Source: Myxocyprinus asiaticus (Eukaryota > Chordata > Actinopteri > Cypriniformes > Catostomidae). From it: a stretch of DNA of 64,000 bases. Below are positions 55,263 to 64,000 of this stretch, piece by piece (positions within the stretch are counted from its first letter, which is position 1; each line of letters starts with the position of its first letter). Location: positions 13,085,992 through 13,149,991 of the forward strand of contig NC_059372.1 in the NCBI RefSeq assembly GCF_019703515.2. The letters are read 5' to 3'. The position numbers and the translations under genes are program-made. The notes beneath the pieces were generated by a model. It was not told the DNA's origin, made no database searches, and was given only the letters and a program-made list of their open reading frames with translations.

Positions 55263-56038
55263 GACTACACTGATCAAACAGACCCGACTTCATCATTTAC
55301 AAAACAGCAGTGCAGACAGTAAGTCCTAAATATCAGATCTGTAAAACAAATTGGATTTGTGTGCAGTGTGAACAAGGCAAAAGAGTCTTTTTTTTTTTTT
55401 TTCTTCTTTTTTCATACCTTGAGACTGCATTCTTTTGCAGTTGTAAAGTTTAGATGGCTTGTATAAATGTGCACAGAACAGCATGTTAGGTCACTCTTTA
55501 TGTCTAAATACAGTCCTGAGGCTGTTTTCCCTCAGTGGTATGTCTGCTGAAGTCAGAGGAGTGTTAGGGACAGAGCGGAATGCTGCTGTGCAAGACATTA
55601 ATGAGTGTGTACTTAGTTGCAGCATGTAACATGTTTGTGGGTGTGTTTCTTTATATTATGTCACAGTATGTTGTACGCATCTAATCTGTACAGTGTCATT
55701 GCATGCTGTGTGTGCATATGTGCAAAGCATACAAGATTAAAGTCAACATAAAATAGCATTCGCAATCCATTTTAATTATGTAATGTGACATTTTTGGGAT
55801 TGAAATGGAATATTAAAGGAGAAAAATATGTAGGCCGTGACTATTTTATCCATTGGGAATTGATTGGATAGTGAAATGTGGGTGTTCCATAACAGAATCG
55901 AGCCAGGCCTGAATGTAAGTTTGCAGTCAATTGTGAAGGACAACCCCCCTTCTGAATCACAGCCCCACTTTTGAGAAGGCTTTTAGATTGGATTGGGGAG
56001 GCTAAAGGTCAAGTTTACCCTACAAATAATGAAAAAAT

Positions 56039-56042
<4 letters not shown>
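55263..56042. other. No gene; one repeat arm
   Basis: A T-rich tract is at 55389-55415. About 55738-55990 resembles the left part of the nested element at 47441 (AAAGTCAACATAAAATAGC and TTTGCAGTCAATTGTG). The rest is unassigned. Confidence 0.4.

Positions 56043-56132
<90 letters not shown>
56043..56132. repeat. Compound (AT)n(GA)n microsatellite
   Basis: About 24 AT units followed by about 19 GA units. Confidence 0.95.
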
Positions 56133-56135
<3 letters not shown>

Positions 56136-56670
56136 ATAGTAGGTATTTCAGTGGTATTTCACATGCTATAAATACTGTATGTAGAGCCTATAGTTCAATC
56201 CAGACAGAAACATTTTGGTTTACAAACACATTTCTTTTAGTGTTTTTGTGTGGGTCCTGAAATCACTTACCTGAATTATAAGATGTGGTTAACCAATCAA
56301 ACAGCAGCTGGCTGGAAATTGATCAGCCCTAACACATTTCCTTTCTGACCTGCTCACAGCAGTGGGTGACCTGTCAGAGCATTGCTAATCATTCTGCTCC
56401 ATTTAACCAGAATATTCTGCACTCAACTAACAGTCCACAGTCCTCTGATTGTGGGCACGATGTCATTAAGAAATGAGAGGGAAATGGAATCACTGAGCCA
56501 TACATGTCAGGCCAATAGGTCTCATTTTTCCACAAGAGAAGTGTTTCAGTCTCGGACGCAATAGCAACATTTAGCCCAATGCAAATGCAAAAAACATAGG
56601 ACAATGAGGCTAGAACTGTGACCAAAAATTTAGTTACATTTTCTCCCAAACAAATGAGGAATTTTAGGTT
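56133..56670. other. No gene recognised
   Basis: No repeat ends or coding motifs were identified. Overlapping frames at 56382-56649 on opposite strands have no recognisable content. Confidence 0.4.
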
Positions 56671-56915
56671 AATGCTCTATTTTTTAGATCAACAAAACCT
56701 ACCTCCCTACCCTAAAACTTGCACTAAACCTATCCCGCAGTGTCATAAAAAGCAAATGTGACACAAAAACGCAATTGCTGAAGCTAACACTTCATTCTGT
56801 GGTGCTTCTATGACACTTTCGGCTCAAGTGTTGTCTTGCGTGCTCTTCAGGACTCGTATCCCGGTCATTGCATTGCAAGTGCAACGCTCTTTCAGTTGAG
56901 CTACTGTGCAATTTG
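56671..56915 (-). mobile_element. tRNA-derived SINE
   Basis: On the minus strand a tRNA-like head is visible: A-box TAGCTCAACTGAAAGAGCG (complement of about 56885-56903) and B-box-like GGGATACGAGTCC (complement of 56850-56862), 22 bp apart edge to edge. A body ending in TAGAGCATTA-like sequence follows. The body matches the headless copy at 32040-32220. RNA polymerase III would transcribe it leftward. Confidence 0.6.
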
Positions 56916-56987
56916 GTCATATTCGAACAAGCTCGTAAATGTAGTTGTTTATGTAATGCAGACGTGAAAACGTATCGCCTTACAAGT

Positions 56988-58037
56988 ACTGTAGAGGTCG
57001 ACTAAAATGTTTGTTTATTTTATAGCTGATGCCAATATCCATCAGCAGCGTGGCCGATATATCACGTAATAATACTAAAATAATACTAAATGGCATATAC
57101 ATAAGTTGGCTAAGAAAATGAATTAACTTTTATTTATCGCTACATTTACTCAAACTTTCACACAAAACTTTAACTTTGTAAAAATAAAAATACATTTTCA
57201 AAATTAGATTTTTTGTGTTTTAGATGGTAAATAGCAGTTTCTCCTGGTTTCTGTTTAGTCTTCCCATTTTAGTATTTGTTTGCACATAAAGAAATAGCAA
57301 TAGATTAGGAAGAAGGAAATAACAAGAGTGCACACAGTAGTCCAGCAACAATGGATGGTATGGTATGTATGCATTCGAAATCACATTTTCAAAATAAAAA
57401 GACAGAATCAAACTAATTGTACATACAGCGCACAGTGAAAATGACATTTACTTATAGCACATGTGAAGCACTTTTACTTTGAAGTTGCCCTATCACACTC
57501 GTGTGAATGCAGCGAGAGCAGCAAACTTCCAGTTTACTAGGCCCGGTTCGTGAGTCAGAGGGACACGGGCTTAATTGGAATAAATATGAGCACTCAACAG
57601 GGGGAAAAATGAAAGTTCCAGGAGCTTTGGGATTTAATCTGTTTAAACAACATGTATATTTGCAAACAATATATGATAGAATTTGATTGATATTTGCTTT
57701 TTTATCATTAGACAAGACTGTTAACAGTTACAGGGAACTGCTGAAGAGACGGAATGAAACCCCCGAGTACTTTAAACTTTATGAGCTCATACCCGTCTCT
57801 AATACACGGGATGTGCACCAGTCTATTATTGTGGTAATATGATGTCACTGACAACAAAACAATCTGTGATTGGTCATTACAAGAGGGCTCCTTCACATGC
57901 AAGCAGGCGATTCTCAACTATCGCAGCTTAAGGAACTAATCGGCCAAGCAGGAAAATGTCTCGGCCAATGCCGATAATTTAAAACTTCTGAATATCGACC
58001 AAATTATCTGCCTCTGCGATATATTGGTTGACCACTA
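56988..58037. mobile_element. 1-kb TIR element with 8-9 bp duplication
   Basis: The left end GTAGAGGTCGACTAAAAT and right end GATATATTGGTTGACCACTA are inverted. CTTACAAGT lies on both sides (56979-56987 and 58038-58046). The interior contains GATGCCAATATCCATC and GGCCAATGCCGATAA phrases facing each other. It is probably a non-autonomous hAT-type element; no transposase. Confidence 0.68.
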
Positions 58038-58046
58038 CTTACAAGT

Positions 58047-58957
58047 CATACACTATAGTAAAAGTGTTTTGATGTCATAAGATAGCATAGTGTGAGAAAC
58101 AGGGTGAAAAGTACGTGTTTCTGAACTGATGCCCTTGAAATAAAGGTTATTGTTGTTGTAGCACCTCTCTTATTCCTTTCACCAGAAAACTGCCTTGATA
58201 CATACGTCATGTAAAAAAAACCCTTTACAAAAATTTGCACAGACGCGTACTGAACAATGGTGCCTTAGTATTTGCCAAAACAAGGTGTTTTAGAATGGAG
58301 CATAAATTTGCATCCTAACTTTTGGAATAACCTTGGTGTCAGGTACTTGCCAATGATGCCTTAAAACACTATCTAGAGTATGTAAGTAGCTCACAAGGGT
58401 TCAGAACAGAGCTTATGAGTATCTTCCAAAAGCTCTGATTGTCAAGTGTACCTTTGGAAGATTCTTAGTGTATAAAGTCTTCAAAGATATCAAACAAGGG
58501 CTGCCACAGGTTCAACATTTATGTGCATTCATTACTTAAGCAATCTTTTGAAGGCATTCAGAGTGTGCTGTATCTGTGGAATAACACGTTGATGCTGGTT
58601 GTCTGGATATCTAGCCTCAAGGCCTGGAGAGAAACCCTTCAGGCGATTTTTTTATCTCCGCACAGCAAGAAGGCTTTGACAGATGTTTTCGATCATGTGG
58701 AGAGTTACCAGGAGGTGTCAGGCCATTTTCCAGCCAAAGCTGCCACTCCGAGTGTTATGTGAAATGAGCTTTACCAGTGCATGGATACACAGACTCAAGC
58801 TGTTATAATGCCAGTGTAAGGGACCACTGGATTTCTAGTTTTTCTGCTCTGAGGTTGAAGCAAACATCCAGCCTCACACCAATGGAGATATTCAAACAGG
58901 ATGCGCTCTTGCATTAAAAACAGTTAGACGGAAAGTAATAGAAATGAACACACTTCA
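58047..58957. other. No gene recognised
   Basis: Contains a 79-codon plus-strand frame (58523-58762) with balanced composition but no recognisable domain or splice context. No repeat boundary was seen. Confidence 0.4.
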
Positions 58958-58965
58958 AAAGAATA

Positions 58966-59401
58966 AACTTTTTTTTTCCTTTGGATTTTCTCCCCAATTC
59001 AGCATTCCCAATGTGCTCTAAGTCCTCATGGTGGTGTAGTGACTTGCCTCAATCTGGGTGGCAGAGGACGAATCTCAGTTGCCTCTGCATCTGAGACTGT
59101 CAATCCGCGCATCTTATCACGTGGCTTGTTGAGCACGTTAGTGCAGAGACCTAGTGCGTGTGGAGGCTTCACGCTATTCTCCGCGGCATCCATGCACAAC
59201 TCACCATGCGCCCCACCGAGAGCGAGAACCACATTATAGCGACCACGATGAGGTTAACCCAACGTGACTCTACCCACCCTAGCAACCGGGCCAATTGGTT
59301 GCTTAGGAAGCCCGACTGGAGTCACTCAGCACGCCCTGGATTTGAACTTGCGACTCCAGGTGTGGTAGTCAGCGTCTTTACTTGCTGAGCTACCCAGACC
59401 C
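58966..59401 (-). mobile_element. Long tRNA-derived SINE with target duplication
   Basis: On the minus strand it begins with a tRNA-like head, GGGTCTGGGTAGCTCAGC (A-box), with B-box-like AGTTCAAATCC about 50 bp later. A GC-rich central body (GTTGCTAGGGTGGGTAGAG, CTCGGTGGGGCGCATGG) follows, then a tail ending TTGGGGAGAAAATCC and an A run (complement of 58969-58978). AAGAATA flanks both sides (58959-58965 and 59402-59408), a 7-bp duplication. It resembles SINEs I know from cyprinids; the exact family name is uncertain. Confidence 0.75.
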
Positions 59402-59403
59402 AA

Positions 59404-59800
59404 GAATATGTTTCTTAATAAAAACAATTTTCTTGTTTTCCAGTAAAAATATTTAAACATCCTTAAAACAAAAAACATTTACTTATCGCAGAGAAACTTT
59501 TTCTTGAAAAGCAAAACTATTAAGTCTAACAAAATCTAACCTAACCTAACAATATGAGGTTTATGCTTAAAGAAAAAAAAAAAACTATTTGCCAGTGGAG
59601 TAAGTCATATAAACTTGTTACCTATTAGAATTAGGTTTATTTTTTTCTACCACATAAGAAAATCGATTTTCTGTTTTAAACTTCACTTAATTTTGTTAGA
59701 TTTCTCTGAAAACAAGACTTAATCATTTTGCTTCTCAAGAAAAGATTTCTTTAAGATTTCTTACTGGAAAACAGTACAAATACTGATTAAGTAAATGATT
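59404..59800. repeat. Foldback MITE
   Basis: The left arm GTTTTCCAGTAAAAATATTT and right arm TTTCTTACTGGAAAACAGTA are inverted, with AAACAAAAAACATTTACTT and TTTTCTTGAAAAGCAAAAC inside. The same family is nested at 12469-12700. Confidence 0.55.
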
Positions 59801-62800
59801 TTTCTCTGCTAATATAAACACTTAATATACTTAAATATGCTAATGCCTCCCTCACACACATCTGATTGGTCAGTTGTTTTAAAAATGATATGAGATCTCA
59901 AAAACATGGCACTTGTGGCACAAGATGCTGAAGAAAAGGTTAGACAATGTCACATACATTTACAGAGACTAACAATTAAAAAACTTGTACAGATGGAATG
60001 CAAGAATGTATTCTGTGTAAACGGTCCCTAAGAATGTCCTCACAGGTCTTGATTTTATTTTGCCATGAACTGATGGTTTATTTAGGATGCTTTAGGTAAA
60101 ATGTGCATATGTATGTTTAACAGACCAACCCAAGCTGCATTTATATCTTATTTACTGTTCTTTTATCTATTTTTATAATTGTTTCACCTTCGATCAGTTC
60201 CACCAACATGCAGAAACAATTTAGTCAGTGACAAAAGATGACAAAAAACAAAACACCTAAAAGCAATTTTCCAACATTTCTAATTGGTTACTAAGGCATC
60301 ATTGTTTCCTCTGTATTCTGACAGTTTTATTAACTTACTGTCTGTTTTAACCTTTCAATAGACTTTACAGCTACACAGACAGTCATTCATCTACCATTGT
60401 AGATTGTAGGGAAATCAGGGACTGCAACATTTATTAAAACATCTCCTTTTAGGCCCTATTTCAACAGCACCACGTCTGAAGCACAGCGCTATGAGATATG
60501 ACATCACGCAAAGTCAGTGGGAATTGCCATGAAGTTTTGAGATTTTCGTGCAAGCATGTGTTATAGGTGGAAGTGGGTTAGCAAAATTGTGCATGCAAAA
60601 CCCTTATGGGCTGTCAAGTGCAACTTAATTCTGAGGTTCTTCTGCACCATCTGATTTTCTGTTATACTGTATATTCCATTCCCTTTCCAGCAACATAGAT
60701 ATAATATATAAATAAAGTTATAAATGTCAAATTAAGTTAAGTTAGGAAACTCTGTGGCGCAGGCTGATACGTCACTCTGGCACACCTTGCTACGTTAACC
60801 AATCTGAACCACTTTTTTCCTCATCAAATTATATATATCCTGCCTACGCATCGTAGCAGCACGGCTGCAGCAGCATGGTAACGCAGCGTTTCTCCCTCCA
60901 CCTCCCCAGCACCACCTGTCTAGATCTGCTCTACAGGGATGGGGATTTTATTTTTGTTCAGCAGAAGCAGCACACTTCTCTTTCAGCAGCAGCAGCGCAT
61001 GGGTTCCATGCAAATGCAGCAGCATATTTACTCATGTCAAGCAGCAGCAGCAGCATGCGTAGAGCAGATCTAGTCCGCCAAGACCAAGCCCATACCATGT
61101 CATACATATATATAGAATAAAAAATATGTTATACTACTCCGAGAGTTGTCCTAACTGAAATAAAGATAAAAATATAGACAGCCTATTCATAAGAATTTGG
61201 AATTTTAAATGAGCTGTATGCAATGCATTACATGAATAGAAATATGGACCATTTGTGTTTTACGTTTTGCGCAACAACTACATCCTTGCTGTGAACCAGT
61301 TTTGTCTGCCATTGTTCCAGTGCATCTTGGTGTATGGTGTTTAGCTGTGAAATACTACTGAGGATATTTGTGTTTCCTTCTGCACTGCTCCAGACTGCGG
61401 TGTACTGTATGTGTTCTCTATCGACCTATCTCTTGGACTGTTTGCTCTTGTCCTGCTCACCCATGTCTCACCTGCGTTCTTGACAGTGTTACGGGACACT
61501 TGAAACATGCTTTGCTGCTTTCCCATTGTTCATTTTTTTGTAATGTATATTTGTCATATGTCTCTCTGTTTAATGTTTTGAGTTTAATTTCTGTACAGCG
61601 TCCTTCTGTTTGGAAAAGCACTATACAAAATAAAAGCACAAATCATGGCTAGTATTAAAAATAATCAATTGCTCTTTGATATCATTTGCTGGTGGAATTC
61701 CCAAACTGCAAATGCAGAAACTGAGTTAAGACTTTGTGCCGAGAATAGACGTGGTTCTCAGACGTCTTTGCGCAATGACCTACAGTATTTCTCAGGAAAA
61801 TAGCAAATTGTCCTTTGAGCCATTGTGTTACATACAATACACCTACAGTTTGCGTGCGTATGGCCACAGATAGCACAAACACTCCCACCCATGGCCACTT
61901 GCATTTTGCGCTGGCACGAAAATTGCGCTTACAAAAATTGGAGAAGATGCAGTGCATGGTCATTGCGCATAGCACTGTGCCTAGCGCGGTCACAAAAACA
62001 GAGCCCTTTGTGTTCTGTACAAGAAAGTAAGTCATACAGGTTTGAAACAACATGAGGGTGAATAAATTATGACAGAATTGTCATTTTTGTGGTCCAGTGA
62101 CCAACTTTGAGGTCCAACTTATTTTTTTATTTATTTTTTTTTTTAAAGGTTTTTTTTGTACCTGCTAGGTTAAAAATAGATTACAGGCTTTGAGGAGGGG
62201 GACAATGATTCTATAAATGTAAAAATTTAAAAATCAATTTTTCTTTTTTTTTTCTTTTTTTTCATGAAATGTGCTGTCAAAAATGTGTAGACTAAACACT
62301 GTGATATTTTATCTATTATCCCAGTTGTTAAGGATAACTTTGCAGCATTTGACTCTCCACACAAACACAAAAAGATAGTTAGAAAATGTCAATTAAAAAG
62401 ATCGAAGCCATCACAGCACACAAAAGTGTAACACTGCTATACTGTGTAAGAAAACACAAAATAAACTATTAGAGAGACCCACCAGGTCGCATTTGCTTCC
62501 TGTCATCCAAGGTCTTCCATTAAGTCTCACTGGTTCCCCTCGAAATTAGCCAAGATGAGGGGGGTGTGCATTGCACAGGAAGGGAGGTTCAGTTTTAAAC
62601 GGGACACAACAGAGAAGAATGGGTTCTGTCAGCCCTCAGCATGCTTTAATTAGGGCCTATTGTCGACCGTGTTCCCCCCGGTGAGGAGACACGAGAATGA
62701 AACAAGCAGAAAATGGGTTCAGGCAGTTGAAAGAGGGTGAGTAAAAAAGGAGCTGACTGTGTGGTGCTCAAACGGATCTTGATGATGTTTATGGGGTAAG

Positions 62801-63399
62801 CACACTTTTCAGGTGAAATCAAGCACCTACCTGTAATTTCATGGGTTGTTTCCGTCAGGTTGAATTGTGTGTGGTGTATTGGTTTGCAATGCAGCCAGAG
62901 TAAAAGGTGAGTATATCTAAGATGTTGTGTGTAGAGCATTTCAGTGTTGGCTGCTCCTAGAAACAAGTATATACAGTGGGAAAAGACAGTCAGCATAAGA
63001 ATGAGAGATTGTGCTAAAACCTCAGGGGAGCTTCTGATGTATATTTCTGTCTCTTTCTCTCAGAAGAAAAGAAAATATTGATTTCACTCAAAAATATGAT
63101 TATAAATCTACCAAATCAGGCATGCAACATGAAAAATAACCCTTGAAGTTTTGAACTGGGATTCAGGATAAGATCTGAGGAAGTATTGATTATTTTCATG
63201 CCACAGTGAAAAATAAATATGATATAGAGGAGACTGGGGCTAGTTGTCACACAAGGACAATATCTCAGTAACTCAGTTATATGTTGTAATTTTATGCAAT
63301 TTGTTAATACAAAATCTCTTGGCAAAAACAATGGTTTGATATTTTTGTATGTTACTTGATACTATGGAAGCACATTTCCAACCACATAAAAAAAAATCG
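59801..63399. other. No gene; scattered repeats
   Basis: 60430-60500 (GGCCCTATTTCAACAG) and 61840-62010 (TTGCGCTTACAAAAATTG, GTGCCTAGCGCGGTCAC) look like pieces of one DNA-transposon family. 62020-62095 is an arm of a TTAA-type MITE (ACAACATGAGGGTGAATAAA). T-rich tracts lie at 62121-62160 and 62238-62262. 62480-63100 has no recognised feature. Confidence 0.4.
60921..61072. repeat. CAG-rich segment bounded by 14-bp inverted repeats
   Basis: TAGATCTGCTCTAC (60921-60934) is exactly inverted at 61059-61072. Between and just left of them are many CAGCAG runs (for example 61041-61053). It could be an old insertion or a structured simple-repeat region. Confidence 0.6.
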
Positions 63400-64000
63400 A
63401 TCTTTGGTAAATCAAAATTATGGTAAACAAAGTCATAATTTTATGATATAAAGTCATAATTATGAGATTAAAAAGTCAAAATGATGAGATACTAAATAAA
63501 AATGATGAGATACTAAATCAAAATTACAAGATGCTAAGCCATATTTATGAGATGCTAATTTTGATTTAGCATCTCATGATTTTGATTTAGTATCTCATAT
63601 ATGACTTAGCATTTCGTAATTTTGATTTAGCATCTCATAATTTTGAGTTAGTATCCCATAATTTGGAGTTAGTATCCCATAATTTTGATTTAGTATCTCA
63701 TAAATATGACTTAGCATCTCGTAATTTTGATTTAACGTCTCATAATTTTGATTTAACGTCCCATAATTTTGATTCAGTATCTCATATATGACTTAGCATT
63801 TCGTAATTTTGATTTAGCATCTCATAATTTTGATTTAACGTCTCATAATTTTGATTTAGCATCTCAATTTTGATTTAGTATCTCATAAATATGACTTAGC
63901 ATCTCATAATTTTGATTTAACGTCTCATAATTTTGATTTAGCATCTCAATTTTGATTTAGTATCTCATAAATATGACTTAGCATCTCATAATTTTGATTT
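63400..64000. repeat. AT-rich 20-21 bp satellite in two orientations
   Basis: Right of about 63556 the monomer reads TAATTTTGATTTAGCATCTCA and variants. To the left it appears inverted (ATGAGATACTAAATCAAAA). A higher-order unit of 82 bp is seen where GATTTAACGTCTCATAATTT recurs at 63832 and 63914. The array continues past the window end. Variants include TATGACTTAGCATCTC monomers interspersed at intervals. Confidence 0.88.

Noticed and set aside
56850..59401. tRNA genes at the A/B box pairs near 56.9 and 59.4 kb (and 9.06-9.14 kb)
   Set aside because: The heads do not close into clean cloverleaves by eye and are followed by SINE bodies and tails.
63400..64000. CRISPR-like repeat-spacer array
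   Set aside because: Monomers are contiguous with no unique spacers, occur in both orientations, and the context is eukaryotic.

Overview
This 64 kb window looks like non-coding nuclear DNA from a teleost fish, most likely a cyprinid. The evidence is a dense mix of Tc1, hAT, PIF/Harbinger, L2, L1 and Ty3/gypsy remnants, tRNA-derived SINEs, and many copies of foldback repeats carrying motifs such as GTTCACCCAAAAATGA and CAATACAAGTTAAGCTCAATC, which I associate with cyprinid genomes. The organism call is inference. I found no convincing host protein-coding exon and no rRNA, tRNA, CRISPR or prokaryotic gene. Every recognisable coding stretch belongs to a decayed mobile element.

Layout. 0-1.1 kb: a hAT-type element with a perfect 8-bp target duplication, interrupted by a PIF/Harbinger-type element. 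2.7-3.4 kb: a Harbinger-type element with a broken Myb/SANT-like reading frame. 3.75-5.87 kb: the most interesting object, a short LTR retroelement on the minus strand arranged LTR-internal-LTR-internal-LTR. It has a primer-binding site matching the 3' end of tRNA-Phe, polypurine tracts, promoter-like signals in the LTRs, no gag or pol, and a perfect 5-bp target duplication (ATGTG). A divergent solo LTR of what looks like the same family lies at 36.3-36.6 kb. 6.1-7.8 kb: a full-length Tc1 element whose transposase frame is broken only by two stop codons. 11.1-12.8 kb: a decayed Tc1-like element interrupted by a hAT-type element with a perfect 8-bp duplication. 14-16 kb: an unrecognised repeat-like block with an 85-bp tandem array. 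16.1-19.3 kb: an L2-type LINE with endonuclease and reverse transcriptase. 20.3-24.4 kb: a 365-bp, nearly identical inverted repeat pair, with a solo LTR and a deleted Tc1-like element between the arms.

24.9-28.75 kb: a hAT-type element (perfect 8-bp duplication) containing a 3-kb Ty3/gypsy element in which integrase precedes reverse transcriptase, the Gmr1-like order. 32-40 kb and 47-55 kb: clusters of palindromic TTAA-type MITEs, two of them hosting other insertions. 41.75-45.38 kb: another hAT-type element with a perfect 8-bp duplication, holding an inner repeat and a 5'-truncated L1. 50-59 kb: short Tc1 and hAT derivatives, two SINEs and a 1-kb TIR element with an 8-9 bp duplication. 63.4-64 kb: an AT-rich 20-21 bp satellite that switches orientation and runs off the window.

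The elements do not form a host pathway. The window is best read as layered insertions whose order can be reconstructed from nesting and target duplications. Long stretches between elements hold only simple repeats, degenerate repeat arms or sequence I do not recognise.
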